This document shows positions 1 to 8,449 of a stretch of DNA of 64,000 bases, one piece after another (position 1 is the first letter of the stretch; each line of letters starts with the position of its first letter). This stretch comes from Flavobacterium arcticum. Its GTDB lineage: Bacteria > Bacteroidota > Bacteroidia > Flavobacteriales > Flavobacteriaceae. Position numbers and translations under genes: made by a program. The notes under the pieces were generated by a model. That model was not told the DNA's origin, made no database searches, and saw only the letters and a program-made list of their open reading frames with translations. The stretch spans positions 248,001 to 312,000 of the forward strand of contig NZ_CP031188.1 in NCBI RefSeq assembly GCF_003344925.1, given 5' to 3'.

Positions 1-14
1 ATGATAAATATAAT

Positions 15-66
15 CCGAAGATAGTTTATCTTTGAATAAATTGAATACGAAATCTTCGGCTTTTTT
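15..66 (+). terminator. Rho-independent terminator of an upstream gene
   Basis: An 8-bp stem (15-22 with 52-59) is followed by six T (61-66). The loop is long (29 nt) and contains TATCTTTG (27-34), a match to the Bacteroidota -7 box TAnnTTTG that could also serve the gene starting at 105. Confidence 0.55.
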
Positions 67-104
67 AACAATAATCATTATACAAAATTTAACTATACCA
101 AATT

Positions 105-3100
105 ATGAAATTCTTTTGGGTTTATAATATTACTACGGCAAATAAGTACATAATAGTTTTTTGTATAAGCCTTTTACTCATATCATGTGCTACAAACCAC
201 CCTCAATATGGTAAAGCTGTAAATAACAGAGATATTAATACTGTAATAACAGACTCAACACTACAACATCGTTTTTATCTTATAGGTGATGCCGGATATG
301 CCGAAAAACCAAGTGCACAAGCTTTACTTAATACTGTAAGTAAAAAACTAAGTACCGAAGGTAAAAACACCTCTTTACTATACTTAGGCGATAATATATA
401 CCCACTAGGTATGCCTCCAAAAGAAAAAAAAGAAGAACGCAAAAAAGCCGAAAATAGTCTTGATAACCAAATAAAAATCTCAAAAAACTTTAAAGGTAAA
501 ACCTATTTTATACCTGGTAATCACGACTGGTATTACGGGCTAGAAGGGCTAGAAAGAGAAAATGATTATATAGAGGAGAAACTGGATGACAACAAATCGT
601 TTATACCTGGTAAAGGCTGCGGAATATATGATATTGAAATAAACGACAGCATAACACTTATAGCCATAGATAGCCAGTGGTATATAGAGAACTGGAACAA
701 GTACCCTACTATAAACGATGATTGCGATATAAAAACGCGCGAAGCTATGTTTGTAGAATTAGAGGACATAATTAATGATAATCAAGAAAAACTAATTTTA
801 CTTGCTATACATCACCCTTTAATGAGTAACGGGTCGCACGGAGGGCAATTTTCATTAAAAAAACAACTATTCCCATTAGAAAACAACGTCCCTTTACCTA
901 TACTAGGGTCTTTTATAAACCTTGCTCGAAAAACATCAGGATTAAGCTCTCAGGATAGGCAAAACAAAATATACAGCACTCTAGTAAATCGTATAAAAAC
1001 CCTTATACAAGGGAAAAACAATATTATAGTGGCATCGGGTCACGACCACAACCTTCAATATATTAGTCACGATAATATCCATCAAATAATAAGTGGTTCT
1101 GGCTCTAAAGTAGAAGCAGCACGAGCCATATATCCTAACGATTTTTCATATGGCGGTACGGGCTATGCAGTACTCGATTTTTTCAAAAATGGAAAAGCAA
1201 CAGTAAAATACTTTGCTACTTCTATTGATGGAGAAAGGGAACTTTTTGAAACCAGTATTGATTTAAAGCCAAAGACACTGATCGAAAAATATCCTAATAG
1301 TTTTCCTGCAACAGTAAAAAAATCTATATATACTCCAGAGATGACTAAAAAAAGTAGTGTTTATCGTTTCTTTTTCGGGGAGCATTACAGGTCTTATTAT
1401 AGTGAGTTACTTACTGTAAATACAGTAATGGTAGACACACTATACGGAGGACTTACACCTGTTAAAGCAGGCGGCGGGCATCAATCGAAGTCATTACGAC
1501 TAGCAGATAAAAATGGTAAAGAGTTTGTAATGCGTGGACTTAAAAAAAGCGCTACTCGATTTTTACAATCGGTGGCTTTTAAAACAAAATACATGGGTAA
1601 CTCTTTCGAAAATACTTTTGCAGAGAGTTTTCTTTTAGATTTTTATACCACAGCACATCCTTATACCCCCTTTATATTAGATGATTTAGCAGAAACCGCA
1701 GGTATATATCACACCAACCCAAAGCTGTATTATGTACCTAAACAAGATAGTCTTGTAAAGTATAATAAAGACTATGGCGATGAGCTATATATGATAGAAG
1801 AACACCCTGGCAAAGAACATTATAATCTAGCAAGTTTTGGTAAGCCCGATGATATTGAAGGCACAGACAAGATGCTAGAAGATTTAAGAAAAGATAAGAA
1901 ATATACCGTTGATGAACGGGCTTATATAAGAGCAAGACTTTTTGATATGCTTATAGGTGACTGGGACAGGCATGAAGACCAATGGCGATGGGCAAAATTT
2001 AAGGATGAAAACTCGACATTATATAAACCCATTCCGCGCGACCATGACCAAGCCTTTAGTATATATGACGGTACACTACTATCTATAGTAATGAATATAC
2101 CCGCCTTGCGCCATATGCAAAGCTATAAAGACCACATAAGTAATGTAAAATGGATGAATCGAGAAGCTTATCCGCTTGACCTAGCCTTAACAAGTAATGC
2201 AACAGTAAAGGTATGGATTGAAGAGGCCGATATTTTACAAGCCAAACTTACTAACGAAGCTATAGACGCTGCTTTTAAAGGTTTACCAAAAGAAGTACAG
2301 GACGGCACTCTGGAAAATATTAAAATGAATTTTAAAGCAAGAAGGGATAACTTACAAAAGTATGCTATAGAATATCATAACGTACTACTAAAAACAGTAA
2401 TACTTACTGGTACTGATGATAAAGAAAAGTTTGTAATAACCCGCTTACCAAAAGGAGAAACAAAAATAGAGGTCTATAGCCTGAAAAAAGATAAACAAAC
2501 ATTAATGCATTCGCACTCATACAATAGAAAGAAAACAAAAGAAATATGGATATATGGGTTAGATGATGATGATGAGTTTGAAGTGAAAGGAAAACCAGAA
2601 AAACCTATACAAATTAGACTCTTAGGCGGTCAAAACCATGATATATATACTATAGAGAATGGCAAAAAAATTACTATTCATGATTTTAAAAGCAAAGAAA
2701 ACACTTTTAATGCAGATAAAAAAACAAGACTTGTATTAACTGATGAATATGAGACTAACAGTTATGATATGCATAAACCTTATTATAATGTTTTTGCAGG
2801 GTACCCCTCAGCAGGATATAACCCCGATGATGGTTTAAAACTAGGTGCACAACTTAACTATACTATAAACAATTTTAATAGAAGACCCTACTCACAAAAA
2901 CACTCATTTCAGGCAGATTACTTTTTTGCAACTACCGGTTTTGAGTTACAGTATAAAGGAGTATTTGTAAACGTTGCTAGTGAATGGAACATTGGGCTTG
3001 ACGCGAGGTTTACTAGCCCAACCTATAGTATTAACTATTTTGGGTACGGTAATGAAGTATCTAATAATGATGATGATCTTGGATTAGATTATAATAGAGT

Positions 3101-3830
3101 CAAACTGCAAAACTTTAGTGTAGCACCATCAATATTTAAAAATACTAGAAATGGCAGTACCATAGCGTTTCAGTCGGTTTTTGAAACCATAGAAATTGAA
3201 GAGTCTAACGGGCGCTTTATAAATGAACCTGGAGTTGTATCTGAAAGTTTATTTGAACACCGACAATATGGAAGTGTAAACGCTAAATACGGTTACGAAA
3301 ATTATGATCGCCCTTCACTTCCTGCACTAGGCATGGCATTTTCATTATCATTAAACTGGACAGCAAGCCTTGACCAGTTTGAAAGAAACTTTGCCAGAAC
3401 AGAAGCATTTATAGACTTTGTACACAAAATAACCTCCGATGATCGACTTGTATTTGTTTCGAGAGCAAAAGCAAAAATTTTATTTAACAATAACTTCGAG
3501 ATATACCAAGCAGCTACTTTAGGTGGTGGTACTGACCTTAGAGGCTATAGACGAGAACGTTATACAGGAAAACAATCGGCATATCATAGCTCTGATTTAA
3601 GGCTTACTGTAGGGCAATGGAAAAGCAGTTTTATACCAATGACCTATGGCTTTTTTGGAGGGTATGATTATGGTCGTGTATGGATTGACAATGAAGATTC
3701 TGACAAATGGCACCAAAGCGTTGGTGGTGGTTTTTGGTTAAATGGCGTAGATACCATTACTGCAAAAGTGTTTTACTTTCATGGTACTGATGGAGGACGA
3801 GTTGCTTTTGGATTACAATTTGGACTTTAA
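105..3830 (+). CDS. Lipoprotein calcineurin-like phosphoesterase fused to a BamA/surface-antigen beta-barrel
   Basis: 1241 aa. A hydrophobic segment ending in a lipobox (LISC, about residue 29) suggests a lipoprotein. The N-terminal third has the metallophosphoesterase motifs in order: GDAG, GDNIY, GNHDW, HHP and GHDH, so metal ligands look complete. The middle is of unknown type. The last 350 residues or so are rich in alternating hydrophobic and aromatic residues, contain GGGTDLRGYRRE (typical of Omp85/surface-antigen barrels) and end in a phenylalanine-rich strand. The arrangement suggests an outer-membrane protein with a phosphatase domain; substrate unknown. The stop overlaps the convergent gene by 18 bp. 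Confidence 0.8.
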   Translation: MKFFWVYNITTANKYIIVFCISLLLISCATNHPQYGKAVNNRDINTVITDSTLQHRFYLIGDAGYAEKPSAQALLNTVSKKLSTEGKNTSLLYLGDNIYPLGMPPKEKKEERKKAENSLDNQIKISKNFKGKTYFIPGNHDWYYGLEGLERENDYIEEKLDDNKSFIPGKGCGIYDIEINDSITLIAIDSQWYIENWNKYPTINDDCDIKTREAMFVELEDIINDNQEKLILLAIHHPLMSNGSHGGQFSLKKQLFPLENNVPLPILGSFINLARKTSGLSSQDRQNKIYSTLVNRIKTLIQGKNNIIVASGHDHNLQYISHDNIHQIISGSGSKVEAARAIYPNDFSYGGTGYAVLDFFKNGKATVKYFATSIDGERELFETSIDLKPKTLIEKYPNSFPATVKKSIYTPEMTKKSSVYRFFFGEHYRSYYSELLTVNTVMVDTLYGGLTPVKAGGGHQSKSLRLADKNGKEFVMRGLKKSATRFLQSVAFKTKYMGNSFENTFAESFLLDFYTTAHPYTPFILDDLAETAGIYHTNPKLYYVPKQDSLVKYNKDYGDELYMIEEHPGKEHYNLASFGKPDDIEGTDKMLEDLRKDKKYTVDERAYIRARLFDMLIGDWDRHEDQWRWAKFKDENSTLYKPIPRDHDQAFSIYDGTLLSIVMNIPALRHMQSYKDHISNVKWMNREAYPLDLALTSNATVKVWIEEADILQAKLTNEAIDAAFKGLPKEVQDGTLENIKMNFKARRDNLQKYAIEYHNVLLKTVILTGTDDKEKFVITRLPKGETKIEVYSLKKDKQTLMHSHSYNRKKTKEIWIYGLDDDDEFEVKGKPEKPIQIRLLGGQNHDIYTIENGKKITIHDFKSKENTFNADKKTRLVLTDEYETNSYDMHKPYYNVFAGYPSAGYNPDDGLKLGAQLNYTINNFNRRPYSQKHSFQADYFFATTGFELQYKGVFVNVASEWNIGLDARFTSPTYSINYFGYGNEVSNNDDDLGLDYNRVKLQNFSVAPSIFKNTRNGSTIAFQSVFETIEIEESNGRFINEPGVVSESLFEHRQYGSVNAKYGYENYDRPSLPALGMAFSLSLNWTASLDQFERNFARTEAFIDFVHKITSDDRLVFVSRAKAKILFNNNFEIYQAATLGGGTDLRGYRRERYTGKQSAYHSSDLRLTVGQWKSSFIPMTYGFFGGYDYGRVWIDNEDSDKWHQSVGGGFWLNGVDTITAKVFYFHGTDGGRVAFGLQFGL

Positions 3831-4682
3831 GTCAGATATTTTTAACTTATATAAAAAAGCTTCGTTTTTTTTATGTTTTTCATCAACTATGAGCAAGGTA
3901 TCATCATCTGTAAAACAAATACCCTCTTTTTGGGAGTAATGATCTATTTTATATTCTTGCATCATGTCTTGACTAAAACCTTTTTCGGCAAACCCCTCTA
4001 GTAACCATATCTTATCTCCAGATAATAATACGGCTGTTGTACCGTCAGGACTAACATCTGCTGCGGTTATAGCACATTTCCTGTACACATCACAACTATT
4101 AAGAGTAGCGAGTAACTCTGCCTTATGGTTGCCCGCAACATTAGGCACTTTATATATACTAAAGCTACCGTCAAAACGAGCGCTCCTGTTTTTAGTAAAA
4201 AGGTAGAAACTACTATTTAGCTCAAAGAAGGCTTCTACATCATAAAAGCGTTTTGATTTTTTCGGAGGAAATTTATCCTGTTCAGGGTAATAAAACGAAA
4301 TTTTATAGTCTGCAACAGCTTCTTTTTTTTCTAGGTCATTACTGTTAACTTTATAAATAACTAGGTCTTCCCTATCATTATCATTATTACCAAAATCGCC
4401 TATATACAGGTTTCCTTCTTTATCAGATGTAATATCTTCCCAGTCTACATTTTCGGCATTTTTTATAGTAATAGCATGTTCTGTTTTACCATCTTTCCCT
4501 AATCCGTAAATCTTATTTTTATTCCCACTATCTTCAATAGTCCAAAGCCATTTACTACCTTCTACATATTCTATACCCGAAGTTTCGTCTTTGTCTAGTT
4601 CGCCTATTATTTTTATATATTTCCCATTATCTGCAGTGCAAGAAAACAACAAGACAGATAAAAACAATATTAAATTTTTCAT
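3813..4682 (-). CDS. Lipoprotein, beta-propeller-like hypothetical
   Basis: 289 aa with a clear SPII signal (lipobox LFSC, Cys at about 15). The body carries repeated short strands with motifs such as SGIEY, WEDIT, NLYIGDFGNN and DVSPDGT, which resemble SdiA-regulated or NHL-type propellers. Function is not known. The 3' end overlaps the convergent phosphoesterase-barrel gene by 18 bp. I do not recognise a specific family. Confidence 0.7.
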   Translation of the reverse strand: MKNLILFLSVLLFSCTADNGKYIKIIGELDKDETSGIEYVEGSKWLWTIEDSGNKNKIYGLGKDGKTEHAITIKNAENVDWEDITSDKEGNLYIGDFGNNDNDREDLVIYKVNSNDLEKKEAVADYKISFYYPEQDKFPPKKSKRFYDVEAFFELNSSFYLFTKNRSARFDGSFSIYKVPNVAGNHKAELLATLNSCDVYRKCAITAADVSPDGTTAVLLSGDKIWLLEGFAEKGFSQDMMQEYKIDHYSQKEGICFTDDDTLLIVDEKHKKNEAFLYKLKISDLKSKL

Positions 4683-4732
4683 GTATGCTTTTAATTAATA
4701 ACTTCTTATTATTTAAAAGTACAATAAAAAAC

Positions 4733-4762
4733 AAAAACCACCGAATTAATGGTGGTTTTTAA
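4733..4762. terminator. Bidirectional terminator hairpin
   Basis: AAAACCACC pairs with GGTGGTTTT around a 9-nt loop and has A/T tracts on both sides. It ends the minus-strand lipoprotein gene that stops at 4783. Confidence 0.6.
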
Positions 4763-4782
4763 ACTACTAAAAAACTAAAAAT

Positions 4783-5292
4783 TTATAGTACAGGCGCATC
4801 ATACCAATCGGATGATGACGAGCAAGAAGGATAATATCCTTTTGCTGTATGAATTACAACTTTCCATTTAAAACATACTGATGGTAGCTGCGATGGGTTA
4901 ACTTCTATTGCAGGAATATTAGTAGCGCTTGTTATAACATTTGGCAATGCTATAATGGTAGGACTCCCAATATCACTATTTAAATCTTCACAGTCGTCTA
5001 TAGGCTGAAGATGAACTTCTACTACATAAGGTTTATTAGGCTTATTTAAGTCAATAGCTTTTAATCCAAAATTAAGAACTTGATTGTTAAGTCCGCCAGA
5101 CATATCTATACTTAACGTACCTGAAACAAAATTAAAGCAACTGTCGTCTGAATTTTTACCTAACCTCATTTGATAGGATGCTTCAGTATCATTTGCAGTT
5201 AATATATTTTGCTCTTCTGTTAGAATTGTATCATCGGTAGAACAAGATACAAAAAATAACATGGTCGCTAAAAGTAGATAAAATTTATTCAT
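4783..5292 (-). CDS. Small secreted lipoprotein, hypothetical
   Basis: 169 aa from the chosen start. A longer reading frame extends to 5340, but the Met at 5292 begins a canonical lipoprotein signal (MNKFYLLLATM, lipobox VSCS), and a -7 box lies at 5317-5324, inside the longer version. The body has four or five cysteines that could form disulfides. No family recognised. Single-gene transcript ending at the 4733-4762 hairpin. Confidence 0.65.
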   Translation of the reverse strand: MNKFYLLLATMLFFVSCSTDDTILTEEQNILTANDTEASYQMRLGKNSDDSCFNFVSGTLSIDMSGGLNNQVLNFGLKAIDLNKPNKPYVVEVHLQPIDDCEDLNSDIGSPTIIALPNVITSATNIPAIEVNPSQLPSVCFKWKVVIHTAKGYYPSCSSSSDWYDAPVL

Positions 5293-5316
5293 TATTATAA
5301 ATGTTTGATATTGAGA

Positions 5317-5324
5317 CAAATGTA
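5317..5324 (-). promoter_or_regulatory. Candidate -7 box (TACATTTG)
   Basis: Exact match to TAnnTTTG on the minus strand, 25 nt upstream of the start chosen for the lipoprotein gene. No well spaced TTG -33 element is visible. Confidence 0.4.
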
Positions 5325-5532
5325 AAACAGCATAATTCAAATAATAAATAAAACCCTAAAAAAACGTTTAAAAGACTTTTATTTTCGATGAAATACAGGA
5401 AAGAGAAGATCAATAGTCAATTATATACGTCAAACAATTATATAAATATTCTTAACTCTCTAATTTTAAATGTAAAAATTAGGTTAAACAATAAAAAAAC
5501 ACTAACTTTAGTTAATTCAAAATCAAAAGATT

Positions 5533-5793
5533 ATGGGTGAAATTACTTCTAATAATGGGTTACCATTAAACAGCAATGCAATGCAAAATTATTATGGCGA
5601 TATAATGCCATATGAAGATCCTGCAATCGTTAATCCAAACGAACTTGCAACCTTTCCGAAACAGATTGTAAAAGATGATGTATATCACAATCGCCATCAA
5701 CATCATTCATTACACAGTAAAGCAACACCTGTACGGGATGGAAGAAACATAACACGTACTGATAACCATGCTGAAAGCAACGGTTTTATTTAA
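5533..5793 (+). CDS. 86-aa conserved small protein, paralogue of the gene at 28348
   Basis: 86 aa, no signal peptide, hydrophilic, His-rich centre. It shares with the 28348 product the blocks DPAIVNPNELATFPK and GRNIT-T and a C-terminal NGF plus one hydrophobic residue. Domain unknown. TAACTTTA (5503-5510), one base from the TAnnTTTG box, sits just upstream; the same octamer precedes the paralogue. A strong terminator follows. The two copies lie just outside the two ends of the mannan locus. Confidence 0.7.
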   Translation: MGEITSNNGLPLNSNAMQNYYGDIMPYEDPAIVNPNELATFPKQIVKDDVYHNRHQHHSLHSKATPVRDGRNITRTDNHAESNGFI

Positions 5794-5810
5794 AAAAAGA
5801 AAAACATAAT

Positions 5811-5849
5811 AAAAAGCAGGAGATACTAATTAGTATCTCCTGCTTTTTT
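5811..5849 (+). terminator. Strong Rho-independent terminator
   Basis: A near-perfect 17-bp inverted repeat (AAAAGCAGGAGATACTA and its complement) runs into T6. It isolates the 86-aa gene from the mannan locus. Confidence 0.8.
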
Positions 5850-5963
5850 GTTTAACAATAGAAATATGTTATAATTTAAACTAAAAATCATATCGTTTTT
5901 TGACATTATAATACAAAGCGTAAACTTCGTTTTTAAGTACATTTACTTTTTTAACTACACAAA

Positions 5964-7061
5964 ATGCATTATTTTAAAAAAATCACATTTCTTTTCTTAG
6001 CATCTGCTATAGCTATAGCTTGTATTGAAAAAGATAACTCAGAAAAAGAAACCTATGTTGTAAAAGGTCGAATAGAGAAACAAGACGATAAAATCATACT
6101 TATCGGTTCAGCCTCATCAGTATCATTTAGCTTTAGCGGAGAGCAATGTATCTTACACTTAGAGGCTCAAGATACTTTTGAACATCACAATTATATTTCA
6201 TTGGTACTCGATGGCAAATATATTGGTAGACAGCGCATAGAAAACGGAGCAGGAACCTACCCCGTGACTGTAAAAAGTAACGACAACGACAGTCATACAC
6301 TAACTGTTTATAAAGCTACAGAAGCAGCTAACGGCAATATTATTTTTTCGGGTGCTGATGCCAAACTTATGGCAACCCAAGTAGTCACTAAGAAAAAAAT
6401 AGAGTTTATAGGCGACTCTATTACCTGTGGTATGGGGAACGATACTGAAGAGATTCCCTGCGATACAGCCGAATGGTATGATCAGCATAACGCTTACTTT
6501 GCCTATGGCCCTGTCGCGTCGCGAAAGCTCGATGTTGATTATATGCTGAGTTCTGTTTCGGGTATTGGTATGTACCGTAACTGGAACGATGAACATAAAG
6601 ATGAGGCAATTATGCCCGATGTATATGAAAACCTATACTTAAACAGAGAAAACACAAAACCTTACGACTTTAGTTTTAACCCTGATGTTACTTGTATAGC
6701 GCTGGGTACAAACGATTTTTCTGATGGTGATGGCACAAAACCCCGTTTACCTTTTAATGAAGATAAGTATGTAAACAATTATATCGTATTTGTAAAAATG
6801 CTGTACAGCCATAATCCTGATACACAAATAGTATTACTGGACAGCCCAATGGTAAACGGCGAAAAACTGGACACTTTCCGTAAATGCCTTAACCGTGTAA
6901 AAGACGCTTTTAAAGATGATAAAGAGTACAAAGCGATTAAAATATTCCATTTTAATTCAGTTACTCCACATGGTTGTGGTTATCACCCAGATATCAATGA
7001 TCATGCTATTATGGCATCGCAGCTTGTACCTTACCTAAAAAACACTTTGAATGAAGAATAA
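5964..7061 (+). CDS. CE2-like acetyl esterase (SGNH/GDSL hydrolase), lipoprotein
   Basis: 365 aa. N-terminal lipoprotein signal (lipobox AIAC). Residues about 30-140 form a beta-rich domain as in carbohydrate esterase family 2, followed by an SGNH hydrolase domain: GDSIT with nucleophile S152, LGTNDFS (block III) and HPDINDH near the C terminus (Asp/His). CE2 enzymes remove acetyl groups from glucomannan and other hemicelluloses. First gene of a three-gene run; its 3' end overlaps the next gene by 11 bp, so coupled translation is likely. Confidence 0.8.
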   Translation: MHYFKKITFLFLASAIAIACIEKDNSEKETYVVKGRIEKQDDKIILIGSASSVSFSFSGEQCILHLEAQDTFEHHNYISLVLDGKYIGRQRIENGAGTYPVTVKSNDNDSHTLTVYKATEAANGNIIFSGADAKLMATQVVTKKKIEFIGDSITCGMGNDTEEIPCDTAEWYDQHNAYFAYGPVASRKLDVDYMLSSVSGIGMYRNWNDEHKDEAIMPDVYENLYLNRENTKPYDFSFNPDVTCIALGTNDFSDGDGTKPRLPFNEDKYVNNYIVFVKMLYSHNPDTQIVLLDSPMVNGEKLDTFRKCLNRVKDAFKDDKEYKAIKIFHFNSVTPHGCGYHPDINDHAIMASQLVPYLKNTLNEE

Positions 7062-8445
7062 TAGTTTATACCTATTTGCAATAATTACCCTGCTTATAAC
7101 AGGTAATGCTATGGCAAATATAACCTTGCCCGCTTTTTTTGCAGATAACATGGTATTGCAACGCAATACCACCGTAAAAATATGGGGTTGGGCAAACCCA
7201 AAAGAAGAAATTACATTAACAGCAAGCTGGATTAAAGATACCTACACTACTACCGGCAATAATGAAGCCTATTGGGAAATAGAAATACCTACTACCAAGG
7301 CCGGAGGTCCTTATACAATCAACATAAAAGGATATAACCAAGTAACATTAAATAATGTAATGCTTGGCGAAGTTTGGTTATGCTCGGGACAATCGAATAT
7401 GGAGTGGACAGCCAGTGCTGGACTCGACAATGCCGAAGCCGAAATTGCTGCTGCCAATTACCCTAACATACGCCTCTTTACGGTGGGTAAAATGAGTAGT
7501 GAATATCCTCAACTTGACGTTAAAGGAAACTGGCAGGTATGTACGCCCGAAACCATGCAATATTTTAGTGCAGTAGGTTACTTTTTTGCTAAAACGCTAA
7601 GCGAAGATTTAAAAAATGTACCCATTGGAGTTATCAACTCCAGTTGGGGAGCAACGGCAGCCGAAGTATGGATACCTGCCAATTATATAGCAAATGACCA
7701 TATATTGGCAGAAGCTGCCACAAAAATACCTCAGGAATCAGAGTGGTGCCCTACTAAACCAGGACGTACCTATAATGCTATGATAGCCCCTCTGGCAGGC
7801 TTTAAAATTGCAGGTGTGTTATGGTATCAAGGCGAAACTAACGCAAATTCAGCAGTATATAACAAAACGCTGGGCGGACTAATAGAGTCTTGGCGTACTG
7901 CTTGGGCAGATGATTTCTCTTTTTACTATGTGCAAATAGCTCCTTTTAAATATGAAGGTGGCGAATATCAAGGTGTAATTGTGCGCGATGCACAACGCCG
8001 TTTACTAAATGAATCTACCAATACTGGAATGGTAGTTATAAGCGACGTAAGTACTAATGAAGACATACACCCTCGCAATAAAAAACCTGTAGGAGAACGC
8101 TTGGCTAATTTAGCGTTGAGCAAAAATTATAAAAAAGATAAAGGTATTGTTAGTAGTCCTTTATTCGAAAGTGCTACTGCAAATGGTAAAAAAATAACGG
8201 TTCATTTTAAAAATAATGAAGGCTTACATACTAAAAACAAAAAAGTAACACTTTTTGAAGTAGCTGGCGAAGATGGTGTTTTTCATCCTGCAAAAGCTAA
8301 ACTAAAAGGCGATACTATAATTGTATCTTCTAAAGAAGTAAAAACACCTAAAAAGATACGCTTTGCATGGCATAACGTAGCACAGGCTGACCTTTTCAAT
8401 AAAGCAGGTTTACCTGCCTCATCTTTTATGGCACAAATAAAATAA
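7051..8445 (+). CDS. Sialate O-acetylesterase-family (SASA) carbohydrate esterase
   Basis: 464 aa with a cleavable signal peptide (residues 1-22). The SASA-family nucleophile motif GQSNMEW is present (S115), and DIHPRNK late in the domain supplies the Asp-His pair. In a mannan locus the likely substrate is acetylated mannan or glucomannan rather than sialate; that is inference from context. Start overlaps the CE2-like gene; the GH3 gene begins 5 bp after the stop. Confidence 0.8.
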   Translation: MKNNSLYLFAIITLLITGNAMANITLPAFFADNMVLQRNTTVKIWGWANPKEEITLTASWIKDTYTTTGNNEAYWEIEIPTTKAGGPYTINIKGYNQVTLNNVMLGEVWLCSGQSNMEWTASAGLDNAEAEIAAANYPNIRLFTVGKMSSEYPQLDVKGNWQVCTPETMQYFSAVGYFFAKTLSEDLKNVPIGVINSSWGATAAEVWIPANYIANDHILAEAATKIPQESEWCPTKPGRTYNAMIAPLAGFKIAGVLWYQGETNANSAVYNKTLGGLIESWRTAWADDFSFYYVQIAPFKYEGGEYQGVIVRDAQRRLLNESTNTGMVVISDVSTNEDIHPRNKKPVGERLANLALSKNYKKDKGIVSSPLFESATANGKKITVHFKNNEGLHTKNKKVTLFEVAGEDGVFHPAKAKLKGDTIIVSSKEVKTPKKIRFAWHNVAQADLFNKAGLPASSFMAQIK

Positions 8446-8449
8446 ACAC

